From Nostoc punctiforme NIES-2108 (GTDB taxonomy: Bacteria; Cyanobacteriota; Cyanobacteriia; Cyanobacteriales; Nostocaceae): 64,000 nucleotides of DNA. The position numbers and the translations under genes are program-made. The stretch spans positions 154,773 through 218,772 of the forward strand of contig LXQE01000117.1 of NCBI GenBank assembly GCA_003326195.1, read 5' to 3'. Positions 25,386 to 34,504 of the stretch are shown piece by piece. Each line of letters starts with the position of its first letter. Position 1 is the first letter of the stretch. The notes under the pieces are model-generated. The model did not search any database, was not told the DNA's origin, and was given only the letters and a program-made list of their open reading frames with translations.

Positions 25386-26765
25386 ATGAGTACAAAAAAA
25401 CAACTTAAACTTGGAGCATTTTTACCCGGTAGTGGTCATCACGTGGCAGCATGGCGACATCCCAACACCCCGGCTGATGGAGGACTAAACTTCCAACATT
25501 ACAAGCAGCTGGCACAAACCGCTGAACGGGGTAAATTTGATATGCTTTTCCTCGCAGATGGTTTAGCTGTCTGGGATCGAGGGCAAGGGACTGAGGCTTT
25601 TAGCCGTTCGGGACAATTCAGTGTCCACTTTGAACCTTTAACCTTGTTGTCGGCTCTGTCTGCGGTGACAGAAAATATCGGATTGGTGGCGACATCATCA
25701 ACGACTTATGATGAACCTTTTCATCTTGCCCGTAAGTTTGCCTCACTAGATTATCTCAGCGGTGGTCGTGCCGGATGGAATCTTGTAACCTCTGCTGCTG
25801 AAGCCGCAGCGCAGAATTTCAGCCAAGAAAACCACCTAAAACACTCGCTACGCTATGAACGGGCGAGGGAATTTGTGGATGTTGTCACCAAACTTTGGGA
25901 CAGTTGGGAAGACGATGCTTTCCTCCACAATAAGGAGTCAGGTATTTACTTCGATGCAGAAAAGTTGCATATTCCCCACCACAAGGGTAAATATTTCTCG
26001 GTGCGCGGGCCGCTCAATGTGGCGCGTCCACCGCAGGGATATCCAGTAATTGTACAAGCTGGATCTTCCGAGGCTGGACAGGATTTAGCTGCCCAAACAG
26101 CAGAGGCGATTTTCACTGCACAACAGACATTGGCAGAAGCTCAAGCCTTCTACGCCAGCGTCAAGGGGAGATTGGCTAAATACGGACGTTCCCCTGACCA
26201 TCTCAAAATTATGCCAGGAGTATTCCCGGTAATTGGTAAGACTGAGCAAGAAGCTAAGGATAAATATGAGCAACTTCAGGATTTGATTCATCCGCTGGTC
26301 GGATTAGGGCTGCTTTCTGGGTTAGTGGGTGGCCATGATTTGTCCAAGTATCCCCTAGATGGGCCGTTGCCGGATCTGCCAGATACCAACGGTGGCAAAA
26401 GCCGCTTACAGCTGATTACCGATCTTGCCCGCAGAGAGAATTTAACAATCCGGCAACTGTATTTGTGGATTGCAGGAGCGCGGGGACATCGAACGATTCT
26501 CGGAACACCAGAACATATTGCCGATCAGTTAGAAGATTGGTTTGTTAATGGTGGTGCTGATGGATTTAACATCATGCCACCCTGGCTACCTGGGGGTTTA
26601 GAGGAATTCGTGGACTTGGTAATTCCCGAACTGCAACGCCGAGGAATATTTCGTACTGAGTATGAAGGTAGTACCTTACGCGAAAATCTTGGTTTGCCTC
26701 GTCCGGTAAACCAGTTCACCACAAAAACTGCTCCTGAACCTGTGGGTGTCGGTTCCTTGGCATAG
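25386..26765 (+). CDS. LLM-class flavin-dependent monooxygenase (NtaA/SnaA/DszA family)
   Basis: The ATG at 25386 starts a 459-residue protein, normal for this group; a TTG at 25332 would add 18 polar residues. The bacterial luciferase-like TIM barrel shows GKFDMLFLADGLAVWD, LEPLTLLSALSAVTENIGL-like text (here FEPLTLLSAL), SGGRAGWNLVTS and PVIVQAGSSEAGQDLAA. Members use FMNH2 supplied by a separate reductase to attack nitrilotriacetate, dibenzothiophene sulphone or related compounds. No flavin reductase gene is adjacent. The strand and proximity suggest it works with the GST and the TauD-type enzyme. Confidence 0.92.
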   Translation: MSTKKQLKLGAFLPGSGHHVAAWRHPNTPADGGLNFQHYKQLAQTAERGKFDMLFLADGLAVWDRGQGTEAFSRSGQFSVHFEPLTLLSALSAVTENIGLVATSSTTYDEPFHLARKFASLDYLSGGRAGWNLVTSAAEAAAQNFSQENHLKHSLRYERAREFVDVVTKLWDSWEDDAFLHNKESGIYFDAEKLHIPHHKGKYFSVRGPLNVARPPQGYPVIVQAGSSEAGQDLAAQTAEAIFTAQQTLAEAQAFYASVKGRLAKYGRSPDHLKIMPGVFPVIGKTEQEAKDKYEQLQDLIHPLVGLGLLSGLVGGHDLSKYPLDGPLPDLPDTNGGKSRLQLITDLARRENLTIRQLYLWIAGARGHRTILGTPEHIADQLEDWFVNGGADGFNIMPPWLPGGLEEFVDLVIPELQRRGIFRTEYEGSTLRENLGLPRPVNQFTTKTAPEPVGVGSLA

Positions 26766-26902
26766 TAATAATTGATAGATTTCCCTGTAGAGACTGCGAT
26801 TTATCGCGTCTTTTGAAGCGACGGCTTTGATTTCTTCATCTGGTTTGTTATTCCAGTGGTTTTAACAATACAATCAAGTCGTCTCTAAGGAAACTTTTTA
26901 TC

Positions 26903-27886
26903 GTGTTGGGCATCCTGACGGTTCTTCTATCCTCCTTTGTTTTGACGTTTCACAACGTTACTGTCCGAGTTTTGTTTTCAGAACATCTCGTACTAGGTTT
27001 ATTTTTACTCGGTGGATACGTTAAACCGGATTTGCAGAATTCTTTCTTACTGATGTTCATGCGAATGCTGCTGGTAGTTCCACTCATGGCATCTCTATCA
27101 TTCAAGCTATATCCATCTGCTTGGACAGAACTCCAAGACTTGTTCACCCGCGATGCCTCCGGCGCACTATGTGAACGCAGGGATGTTCTAATCCAAGCTC
27201 TTGGCTGTGGAGTGCTGATGTTTGTGTATATTGCCTCACTCTACATTGCTATTGGCTTGATTCCCACAGGCATTGCCTTGACCCTCTTTTTCACCTATCC
27301 CGTATTTACAGCACTGTTGTCATGGAGGTTTTTTGGCGATCGCCCCACATTGTTCCGTTGGCTGGTAATGGCTATTATTCTGGTAGGAAGCGCTCTCACC
27401 ATTCCCCAATCTTCTCCTACTTATAGCAGTCATACAATTGCGATCGGCATTTTCGCTAGTTTTGGCGCTGGGATTGTTTACGCCTTTTATTGCATCATTG
27501 CTCAAAAATGTTTAGAAAAATTCCATCCAATTCCCTTTACCTGGATCAGTTTTGCCTGCACTCTACTGCTCTCTGGTATTAGCTTACTATTCTGGCCAGG
27601 TAAAAACGCCCAACTTGACTGGACACCCTTATGGATTGGTAGCATATTTTCCGGTCTTGTCAGCTTTCTCGGACACACTTTAAACAATGTGGGAATTCGG
27701 ATGGTTGGCGCATCTACCGCTTCCATAATCGGCTCTAGTAGTCCAGCATTGACAGCGTTAGTTGCATGGATAACCATTAACGAAACTTTAAACGTGATTC
27801 AGAGTGTAGGGATTGGTGTTGTCACATTGGGGATCGCGTTACTTAGTGCCGAAGGCTTTGTAAAATCGCTCAAAATTAGGGGTTGA
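26903..27886 (+). CDS. EamA-family (DMT superfamily) transporter
   Basis: A 327-residue membrane protein with about ten helices in two EamA repeats; the second repeat starts near residue 180. The start is GTG 26903 after AAGGAAAC. Typical text is GLIPTGIALTLFFTYPVFTALLSW (in parts) and ASTASIIGSSSPALTALVAW. DMT members export metabolites or amino acids. The loop DASGALCERRDV (about residues 86-97) is encoded by a GATGCCTCCGGCGCAC-type short repeat, so the reading frame seems to have accepted a repeat insertion. Confidence 0.88.
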   Translation: MLGILTVLLSSFVLTFHNVTVRVLFSEHLVLGLFLLGGYVKPDLQNSFLLMFMRMLLVVPLMASLSFKLYPSAWTELQDLFTRDASGALCERRDVLIQALGCGVLMFVYIASLYIAIGLIPTGIALTLFFTYPVFTALLSWRFFGDRPTLFRWLVMAIILVGSALTIPQSSPTYSSHTIAIGIFASFGAGIVYAFYCIIAQKCLEKFHPIPFTWISFACTLLLSGISLLFWPGKNAQLDWTPLWIGSIFSGLVSFLGHTLNNVGIRMVGASTASIIGSSSPALTALVAWITINETLNVIQSVGIGVVTLGIALLSAEGFVKSLKIRG

Positions 27887-27890
27887 ATTG

Positions 27891-27990
27891 GGAATTGGGC
27901 ATTGGGCATTGGGCATGGGGTAATTTTAGAATTTACGAATTACGTTAGCGCAGCGTTAGCGACGCAGGAGCGTCATTACGAATTAATATC
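27891..27990. repeat. GGGAATTGGGCATT run plus ATTCGTA-family repeat
   Basis: Positions 27891-27920 hold a 7-base TTGGGCA-type tandem run. Positions 27933-27990 carry the ATTTACGAATTACG...CAGGAGCGTCATTACGAATT block, an inverted-orientation relative of the repeats at 2343 and 21784. The open frame upstream of the HAD gene is made of this repeat and is not a true extension. Confidence 0.65.
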
Positions 27991-27994
27991 AAAT

Positions 27995-28648
27995 ATGGCT
28001 TTCTCCGCGATCCTTTTTGATTTAGACGGGACTTTGACAGATCCTAAGCCTGGAATCACTGGTTGCATTCAGTATGCGCTCTCTGAACTCGGTTACAAAC
28101 CACCGAATGCTGATGAATTAAATTGGTGTATTGGCCCACCACTCAAAGATAGCTTTTCGCAATTACTCAATACCTTGGATGGCACAGTAATTGAACAGGC
28201 TCTTTTACTATATCGTCGTCGCTTTGCCACAATTGGATTATTTGAAAACTCCCTTTATCCCCAAATTACGGAAGTTTTAAAAGCAATTAGTTTTGCTGGT
28301 TATAAAACATTTGTGGCGACTTCTAAACCATATATTTATGCAACACAGATTATTGAATTTTTTGGCTTATCGTTGCTTTTTGATGGTGTTTATGGTAGCG
28401 AACTTGACGGAACGCGAAGCATAAAAGGTGACTTAATTCACCATATTTTATTAATAGAAAAACTTTTACCATCTACTGTGGTGATGGTAGGCGATCGCTC
28501 ACATGACATCATTGGAGCCAAGCGCCATCAAATCGCCTCAATTGGTGTCACCTATGGCTATGGAACTGAGGAGGAATTAAAAGCTCATGGTGCTGACTTG
28601 ATTGCCCATTCTCCAAGTGATATTCCCAAATTAATAATTCGTAAATAA
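27995..28648 (+). CDS. HAD-family hydrolase, phosphoglycolate-phosphatase-like
   Basis: I start at ATG 27995 (217 residues), because the upstream frame is repeat-derived. Motif I is FDLDGTLTD with nucleophile Asp9 and acid Asp11; motif II is VATSKP; motif III is a Lys in SIKGDLI; motif IV is MVGDRSHDIIGA. The cap after motif I (PGITGCIQYALSELGY) is the alpha-helical C1 type of phosphoglycolate or pyrophosphate phosphatases. The stop overlaps the next ATG by one base (TAATG), indicating translational coupling to the TauE/SafE gene. Confidence 0.88.
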   Translation: MAFSAILFDLDGTLTDPKPGITGCIQYALSELGYKPPNADELNWCIGPPLKDSFSQLLNTLDGTVIEQALLLYRRRFATIGLFENSLYPQITEVLKAISFAGYKTFVATSKPYIYATQIIEFFGLSLLFDGVYGSELDGTRSIKGDLIHHILLIEKLLPSTVVMVGDRSHDIIGAKRHQIASIGVTYGYGTEEELKAHGADLIAHSPSDIPKLIIRK

Positions 28649-29424
28649 TGCCACCATCTTTAACACTTTTCCATAGCTTACTTCTTTTTAGTACCGCTTT
28701 TATTGCAGGCGGATTAAACGCTGTAGCAGGTGGTGGAAGTTTTATCACATTTCCAACTCTTATCTTTACGGGTGTACCCCCGATCGCAGCTAACGCCACC
28801 AATAATACTGCAATTTGGGTGGCTGCCCTAGCCAGTGCTGGAGCATATCGTCAAGATTTGGGCATCGAGCGGCGAGATTTTTTACTTTTATGTGGCGTCA
28901 GTTTAGTTGGTGGCATGATTGGCTCCATAGCTTTGTTGTATACATCGCCAGATGTCTTTAAAAAACTGATTCCCTATCTATTGCTGCTAGCAACAGTTGT
29001 GTTTACCTTTGGCGAACCGTTCAAAAAGTGGTTGCAGCGTCGAAACCAGAATACATCACCGGAATCTGTACCCTTGTTTAATTTGCTACTGGCTCAACTA
29101 GCGATCGCAATCTATGGCGGTTTTTTTGGCGCAGGTATAGGGATTTTAATGCTGGCAGCTCTAACCTTTTTAGGTATCAAAAGTATTCACAAAATGAACG
29201 CTTTTAAGACATTTTTGGGGAGTTGTATCAATGGTATTGCGATCGTTCCATTTCTTTTTGCAGGTGTGATTGCTTGGCATCAAGCTATTTTGATGGCAGT
29301 TGGTGGCTCTCTTGGCGGTTACTTAAGCGCCCATTATGCTCGTAAACTTGAACCGCACTTAATTCGGAGATTTGTGATGATTGTTGCCTTCAGCATGACT
29401 GCCTACTTTTTTATTCACGGTTAA
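28648..29424 (+). CDS. TauE/SafE-family transporter
   Basis: A 258-residue protein with about seven to eight membrane helices. The family motif at the start is FIAGGLNAVAGGGSFITFPTLIF, cited in parts (FIAGGLNAVAGGGS, TFPTLIF), and is repeated in the second half as AIYGGFFGAGIGILMLAAL. TauE/SafE proteins export sulphite, sulphoacetate or other organic anions. The ATG overlaps the HAD gene stop by one base. Its presence beside a TauD-type dioxygenase hints at sulphonate metabolism. Confidence 0.92.
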   Translation: MPPSLTLFHSLLLFSTAFIAGGLNAVAGGGSFITFPTLIFTGVPPIAANATNNTAIWVAALASAGAYRQDLGIERRDFLLLCGVSLVGGMIGSIALLYTSPDVFKKLIPYLLLLATVVFTFGEPFKKWLQRRNQNTSPESVPLFNLLLAQLAIAIYGGFFGAGIGILMLAALTFLGIKSIHKMNAFKTFLGSCINGIAIVPFLFAGVIAWHQAILMAVGGSLGGYLSAHYARKLEPHLIRRFVMIVAFSMTAYFFIHG

Positions 29425-29566
29425 AACCATTTCTTAGTGAAGTTGCACCAAGCCCTTTTAACTTCTTTCTTTCTTTCTTTGCGTCCTTGGCGGTTCGTTT
29501 TTCTTTCTTCTACTTAAGTCCTAATACGAACTGTTATAAGGACTCATAACTCTTACGGAGTGATGT

Positions 29567-30820
29567 ATGGAAGCATCAAACAAATCACAAGTCATGCTCC
29601 GTGCTTTTAGTTCCAGAAATTTTCGCCTATACTACACAGGTCAGGCAATTTCTCTGATTGGTACGTCAATGACTCAAGTGGCTACTAGTTGGCTAGTATA
29701 TCGCCTCAACGATTCCGCTTGGTTACTAGGTCTAGTGGGCTTTGCCAGCCAAATTCCCACACTTGTGTTGATTCCTCTGGGTGGAATCATCGCCGATCGC
29801 TGGAATCGTCATCAAATCTTGCTTGTTGCCCAAATTCTAGGGATGCTTCAGTCTTTAGCTCTAACGTGGCTAGCCCTAAGCGGTACGATTAATATCGAGT
29901 ACATTGCAATTCTTGGTGTACTGCAAGGGATTATCAACGCCTTCGATATTCCGACTCGGCAGGCATTTCTTCCAGAAACAGTTGGTAAGGAAAATCTCGG
30001 TAATGCTTTTGCCTTGTACTCTTCCCTGGTGAGTGTGACGAGTATGGTAGGCCCTGCGATCGCAGGTTTGCTGATTGTAGCGCTGGGATCAGGGCTGTGT
30101 TTCCTGATTGATAGCATCAGTTATATCGCTGTAATTATTGCCCTCCTCGCAATACGCCTGACATCCAGAAAAGCCATTATTTCCAAACGCAAACCTTTAG
30201 AAGAATTAAAAACTAGTTTTAAATATGCATTTGGGTTTTTACCAATTCGCTCAGTCTTGATTGGTTCGGCTTTAGTTTGCTGCGTGTGGGGATTTTATTT
30301 AGCTTTGGGGCCGATTTTTGCCAAGGAGATTTTGCAAGGTGGCCCTAACACCTTCGGTTTCTTGATGACAGCTTCCAGTTTGGGAACCTTAGCAGGTGGT
30401 ATCTATTTAACTAAGCACAGCAACGTACTGGAATCGGGTAAAGTTCTAGCATTGGGTATAGGTTTTATGGGAATAAGCTTGATTGTCTTTGCCCTATCCC
30501 GTGTATTCTGGCTTTCACTGCTCTCATTATTTGCAGCTGGTTTCGGCTTTATTTTGCAGATAATTGCCGGACGTATTTTGCTTCAGTTGTTGGTGAGCGA
30601 TGAAAATCGCGGACAAATTACCGGTCTTTACGTTATGGCATCTACAGGCGCAGTACCTATAGGCAATTTAATAGCTGGCGCACTAGCAAGTAAAATTGGT
30701 AGTAGCAATACTGTCATCCTTGGTGCAAGTATTTGTATTGCAGGCTCAATTTTATTTATGCAGCAAATCTCCACCTTCCGCAATCTGATTCGTCTGAATC
30801 TACGCACTGAAGGAGCTTAA
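29567..30820 (+). CDS. MFS transporter (EntS/ DHA3-type)
   Basis: A 417-residue protein with twelve predicted helices. Family markers are FRLYYTGQAISLIGTSMTQVATSW (in parts: FRLYYTGQ, GTSMTQVATSWLVY), GGIIADRWNRHQIL between helices 2 and 3 and DIPTRQAFLPETVGKENLGNA. This is the DHA3/EntS subtype, which exports drugs or siderophores. No siderophore synthesis gene is in the window. Regulator not evident. Confidence 0.9.
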   Translation: MEASNKSQVMLRAFSSRNFRLYYTGQAISLIGTSMTQVATSWLVYRLNDSAWLLGLVGFASQIPTLVLIPLGGIIADRWNRHQILLVAQILGMLQSLALTWLALSGTINIEYIAILGVLQGIINAFDIPTRQAFLPETVGKENLGNAFALYSSLVSVTSMVGPAIAGLLIVALGSGLCFLIDSISYIAVIIALLAIRLTSRKAIISKRKPLEELKTSFKYAFGFLPIRSVLIGSALVCCVWGFYLALGPIFAKEILQGGPNTFGFLMTASSLGTLAGGIYLTKHSNVLESGKVLALGIGFMGISLIVFALSRVFWLSLLSLFAAGFGFILQIIAGRILLQLLVSDENRGQITGLYVMASTGAVPIGNLIAGALASKIGSSNTVILGASICIAGSILFMQQISTFRNLIRLNLRTEGA

Positions 30821-30889
30821 AAGAAAAATAGCACTGGCTATTTGACAAGATTTCATAATCAGCCATAATACCAAAAATTGGTAACAATA

Positions 30890-31276
30890 ATGACTACTAT
30901 AAATGACCCTGCTGTTGTCGCTGAAGTAACTGATTTATACCTCAAGTATGAAGAAGCTCTTTGTAATAACAATTTGGAGGTGATGGATAGTTTGTTTTGG
31001 GATGCACCCGAAGTAGTGCGGTTTGGAATTACAGAAAACCTCTATGGTGGCGATGAAGTTCGTAACTTTCGCCAGAATCGACCAAACCCAAAAATAGAGC
31101 GAGAAATCTCGAATCTCAAGGTTGTAACCTTTGGGAAAGATGCAGCAACAGTAACTTTAGAATTTCGCCGGATTATCAATGGTGTAGAGCGTTTCGGGCG
31201 ACAAAGCCAGACTTGGTACAGGTTTACCGAAGGATGGAAGGTGGTTTCAGCCCATGTTTCATTATTGCCAGTGTGA
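30890..31276 (+). CDS. AtzH-like / HpxZ-type NTF2-fold protein
   Basis: The ATG at 30890 (MTTINDP) gives 128 residues; a TTG four codons earlier is weaker. The NTF2-like fold shows VVAEVTDLYLKYEEALCNNNLEVMDSLF, cited as YLKYEEAL and LEVMDSLFW, then VRFGITENLYG and WYRFTEGWKVVSAHVSLLP. This is close to HpxZ/AtzH proteins that accompany amidases such as AtzF or HpxW. No amidase gene is nearby, so the role is open. It overlaps nothing; the next gene starts 32 bases later. Confidence 0.85.
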   Translation: MTTINDPAVVAEVTDLYLKYEEALCNNNLEVMDSLFWDAPEVVRFGITENLYGGDEVRNFRQNRPNPKIEREISNLKVVTFGKDAATVTLEFRRIINGVERFGRQSQTWYRFTEGWKVVSAHVSLLPV

Positions 31277-31307
31277 TAGTGCGAGAAGTTTTGATCAAGG
31301 AGTAGAC

Positions 31308-31763
31308 ATGGCAACCTATCCCATCGTCTCTAATCCATCATTAGTGCAGCAGGCTGAATCCTTAGCTACACAACTTGAGTTTACCCAATTCTCACTCCCA
31401 GAAGTTGGTCGTCTGTTGCACGTCCTCACCAGCCATATCACACAGGGTCAAATTGGCGAGATTGGTAGTGGATGCGGGGTTGGTGCAGCGTGGATTGTGA
31501 GTGCATTACAGCCAAATAGTACATTCATTACCATTGAAAGCGATCGCGATCGTGCCAAAGTTGTGCAACAGCTATTTGCAGATAAGTCTAATGTCCGCGC
31601 ACTTCAAGGCGACTGGCGCGACTTGCTCACCTACGCTCCATTTGATTTGTTATTTGCCGATGGCGGAAAGGCAAAACTCACAGAACCTCAGACATTGATA
31701 ACTGCTCTCAAACCCGGAGGCTATTTCATTTCTGGCAGCAACTTGAGAATCCGATGGCTGTAA
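31308..31763 (+). CDS. Class I SAM-dependent methyltransferase-like protein, probably truncated
   Basis: The ATG at 31308 follows AAGGAG. Residues about 40-135 show an O-methyltransferase-like Rossmann fold: IGEIGSGCGVGAAWIVSAL (motif I), FITIESDRDRAKVV (motif post I), FDLLFADGGKAKL and ALKPGGYFI. The last ten residues (SGSNLRIRWL) do not fit the family, and the chain stops at 151 rather than about 190-200 residues. The C-terminal strands are missing, so it may be a damaged gene. It lies next to a second methyltransferase remnant at 32453. Confidence 0.75.
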   Translation: MATYPIVSNPSLVQQAESLATQLEFTQFSLPEVGRLLHVLTSHITQGQIGEIGSGCGVGAAWIVSALQPNSTFITIESDRDRAKVVQQLFADKSNVRALQGDWRDLLTYAPFDLLFADGGKAKLTEPQTLITALKPGGYFISGSNLRIRWL

Positions 31764-31833
31764 TACTACCTTTACCAGATTTTAAATCATTAGAAATAAT
31801 TACTATAAAAAGCAGATAAAAAGAGGTTGAAAT

Positions 31834-32397
31834 ATGGGAAATTCATTTGATTGGATTGTATTAAAATCTAGACATATAGTAAAAGACAGATGGATTTCAG
31901 TACGGTCTGATACTTGCCAAATGCCTAATGGAACAATAGTTGACCCCTATTATGTTCTGGAATATCCAACCTGGGTTAATGTTGTAGCTTTAACAAAAAA
32001 TCAGGAAGTTATTTTAGTAAAGCAATATCGCCACGGTCTGAAAAAAACAATTCTAGAATTGCCCAGCGGTGCTGTAGAGACTGAAGATGTTTTACCAGTG
32101 GAAGCTGCAAAACGTGAGTTGTTGGAAGAGACTGGTTACACTAGCAATCATCTTATTGAAACCGGTATATTATCACCAAATCCAGCTAATCATACTAATT
32201 TAACCCATTGTTTTTTAGCAACAGATGTAGAACTTGTGGCTGATTTAAAGCTAGACGTTACAGAACAGATTGATGTAGTTTTATTACCTCTAGAAAGGCT
32301 AATCAAAAATATTGATAATGGTATATTGCTGCAAACATTACATATTAGTTCTTTATTGTTTGCTTTAAAAAAACTTGGTAAAGTGCAATTTTCTTAG
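31834..32397 (+). CDS. NUDIX hydrolase (ADP-ribose pyrophosphatase-like)
   Basis: The 187-residue protein has a NUDIX domain with EYPTWVNVVALTKNQEVILVKQYRHG, cited as WVNVVALT and ILVKQYRHG, typical of the ADP-ribose pyrophosphatase group. The NUDIX box runs from SGAVETED to AAKRELLEETGY; it is one residue longer than the canonical GX5EX7REUXEEXGU spacing in its first half, but the REX2EE core is intact. It should hydrolyse a nucleoside diphosphate derivative. An AAAGAGG sequence precedes the ATG. Confidence 0.88.
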   Translation: MGNSFDWIVLKSRHIVKDRWISVRSDTCQMPNGTIVDPYYVLEYPTWVNVVALTKNQEVILVKQYRHGLKKTILELPSGAVETEDVLPVEAAKRELLEETGYTSNHLIETGILSPNPANHTNLTHCFLATDVELVADLKLDVTEQIDVVLLPLERLIKNIDNGILLQTLHISSLLFALKKLGKVQFS

Positions 32398-32452
32398 TTA
32401 TTTGACTGTATTTGCCTTTGTCAATAAGCATCATGAAAGGATAGAAGATAGC

Positions 32453-32533
32453 ATGACTGCAACCATTTCATTCGAGCAAGTTTCTGATATTTATGATGCA
32501 ACGCAGGGACTACAGCACTTCCGGCAGCTATGA
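32453..32533 (+). pseudogene. N-terminal remnant of a methyltransferase gene
   Basis: The 26-codon frame reads MTATISFEQVSDIYDATQG and then stops after LQHFRQL. The ISFEQVSDIYDATQG start is that of many cyanobacterial SAM-dependent methyltransferases (the xxFDxVAxxYDATRG type). The rest of the gene is absent. The remaining 32534-32717 sequence has only a short hairpin (TAAGCACT, 32652-32669) and the promoter area of the GNAT gene. Confidence 0.6.
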
Positions 32534-32717
32534 GGTACATCATTAAAACTGAAAAGTATGCTAAGAAAGGGGCAAGAAAAAAAATGTACTGCATAATAGC
32601 GGGAAGCGCTGTATCGTCTGGAATATCCGAGCAAATCCTTGAAAACCGCTTTAAGCACTGAAGTGCTTACTACATACCAGGCAAAGATAAACTGGACAAT
32701 CAAACGAGGATTCACTA

Positions 32718-33248
32718 ATGATATTGGAAACTCAACGTTTATTCCTGCGGGAAATGACGCTTTCTGACCTCGACGCGCTACTGCTTGTCCTCGGCGATGC
32801 AGAGTCGATGCGCTACTACCCAAAGCCCTTTGACCGCGAGATGGTGGAAAAATGGATTGATCGACATCGCCGCAACTACGCACAGCACGGCCTCGGCTTG
32901 TGGGCGATGGTTCTCAAGACGACGGGTGAAGTAATTGGCGACTGCGGACTGATTTGGCAGGAGGTCGAGGGACACCAAGAACTCGAAATTGGCTATCATG
33001 TCCGCCGCGACCAACAAATGCAGGGTTACGCAACTGAAGCTGCATCTGCTTGCCAAGACTACGCCTTTAACGTGCTGGGTAGCGATCGCGTCATTTCCCT
33101 GATTCGCCCAGAAAACATTCCCTCTCGCCGTGTGGCTGAAAAGAACGGACTCAAGGTCGTTCAGGAGACACTCTGGCGCGACATACCGCACTATATATAT
33201 GCTGTGCAACGCTCAGAAAGTAAACTTCTTACAACAAGTAATCTCTAG
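32718..33248 (+). CDS. GNAT-family N-acetyltransferase (RimJ-like)
   Basis: This 176-residue protein starts LETQRLFLREMTLSDLDALL, the usual RimJ/RimL-type opening. Later motifs are IGDCGLIWQE, ELEIGYHVRRDQQMQGYATEAA (acetyl-CoA loop Q/RxxGYA) and VISLIRPENIPSRRVAEKNG, all matching the acetyltransf_3 family. Substrate may be a protein N-terminus or a small amine. Base composition is a little more GC-rich than the neighbours, which could reflect transfer. A hairpin follows at 33387-33422. Confidence 0.9.
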   Translation: MILETQRLFLREMTLSDLDALLLVLGDAESMRYYPKPFDREMVEKWIDRHRRNYAQHGLGLWAMVLKTTGEVIGDCGLIWQEVEGHQELEIGYHVRRDQQMQGYATEAASACQDYAFNVLGSDRVISLIRPENIPSRRVAEKNGLKVVQETLWRDIPHYIYAVQRSESKLLTTSNL

Positions 33249-33386
33249 AAGCAGAGAAGTTTAATAATCTCTGTACCAACGTTGAGGCTGCTCACCGGGA
33301 ACATAGTTAGCCATTGCATCAACATGAGAGCGGAAAGTATTTGGTCATAGGGCACTTTTACTGAGCGTTAGCGGGACGTTTAGCCT

Positions 33387-33422
33387 GTGCTGAGTAAAGA
33401 AGTGAGATTCCTCACTCAGCAC
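33387..33422 (+). terminator. Hairpin downstream of the GNAT gene
   Basis: GTGCTGAGT (33387-33395) and its complement ACTCAGCAC (33414-33422) form a stem; inner GTGAG/CTCAC words extend it. TTTTGATA follows. It lies 140 bases after the GNAT stop and 107 bases before the stop of the convergent PEP-CTERM gene. Confidence 0.5.
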
Positions 33423-33528
33423 TTTTGATAATTGGGTTGTCTAGTTCCAGCGGAGACTAGGAACGAGATTTGAAAAGGATTAAGCGTTGGTTGTAGAGCG
33501 AACTTTTGGTTGGCTATGCTTCAAAATA

Positions 33529-34203
33529 TCAGGTGCATTTAATTTTTTGAGTATAAAACCTAGCTGCTAAAAGAGCCGCACCTGCTACTAAAGTTGCTAG
33601 TACACTATCAGGTTCAGGGACGGCAGCAACTTGAGCATCAATTCGTGCAGTTCCAGCAAACAAACCGGTCAATTTAGAGTCGCCTAATATATCGGCAAAC
33701 TCTGGAGAAATCAACAATTTCACATCAGGTATGGTTAAATTTTGGCCATCAAATGCCACAAGTCCCGGAGCACTCAAATCAAACAAAATTGTATTTAAAG
33801 AAAATGTATCTCTTAAAACAAGTCCGCTGGCACCTGTAACAGTACGTCCTGGAGCAAAACCGATTGAAAAGTCACCAACAGTAATTTGATTGTTGAATGT
33901 AACAGTACCAGTATGCTCGATTGTACCTGAGAGCGGAGTAAAACCGCCCTCATCACTGAACGTGAAGTTAGTAAGCGAGTCGATGTTGAAGCCAACTAAA
34001 TAATTGCTAGGAATTGGTGCAACTGTCTGATTAGTGCCTGTCAAGGTTAGCCCAATACTACTAAGAATCTCTTCGTGATTGCGATCGATGCTGGTGACTC
34101 CAGATATCACTTTAAAAGTTGCAGCTTCTACCTGTATGGGTGCAATTGAGATGAAAGCTGCTGTAGTACAACTAAGAATCCCTGCAAACTGAAAAAAATG
34201 CAT
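33529..34203 (-). CDS. PEP-CTERM sorting domain protein
   Basis: The 224-residue protein has an N-terminal signal peptide (FAGILSCTTAAFISIAPIQVEA) and a C-terminal sorting tail: AAVPEPDS, a hydrophobic stretch (VLATLVAGAALLAARF) and a basic end (YTQKIKC). The middle is beta-rich (DSLTNFTFSDEGGF, GTIEHTGTVTFNNQ, FSLNTILFDLSAPG). Exosortase would cut at the PEP motif and attach the protein to the envelope. No exosortase gene is in the window. Function is unknown; many such proteins take part in biofilm or sheath surfaces. Confidence 0.88.
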   Translation of the reverse strand: MHFFQFAGILSCTTAAFISIAPIQVEAATFKVISGVTSIDRNHEEILSSIGLTLTGTNQTVAPIPSNYLVGFNIDSLTNFTFSDEGGFTPLSGTIEHTGTVTFNNQITVGDFSIGFAPGRTVTGASGLVLRDTFSLNTILFDLSAPGLVAFDGQNLTIPDVKLLISPEFADILGDSKLTGLFAGTARIDAQVAAVPEPDSVLATLVAGAALLAARFYTQKIKCT

Positions 34204-34504
34204 ATATATTTCTGATGATCTTCGTAATTTTATTTTAAATAATAAAACCTCTTTTATTAATCTATAAAGTCAAAGTTTACTCTAAAAAAATATTCAAAAA
34301 AGTTAAGTTTATGTAAACGTACAGTTAATAACAAAATTTAAACCATCTAGTTATAAATACAATGTTAAGGAAACAGGTACAAATAAAAATCACTATTCAT
34401 AATGAGGCGTAAAGTATAAGGTATAAAGCATTAAGGATAGAAAATGAAAAAAATATAGTTACCTTTAATTATGTCCAATGCCAATTATTTAGGAGCCAAT
34501 TTCA

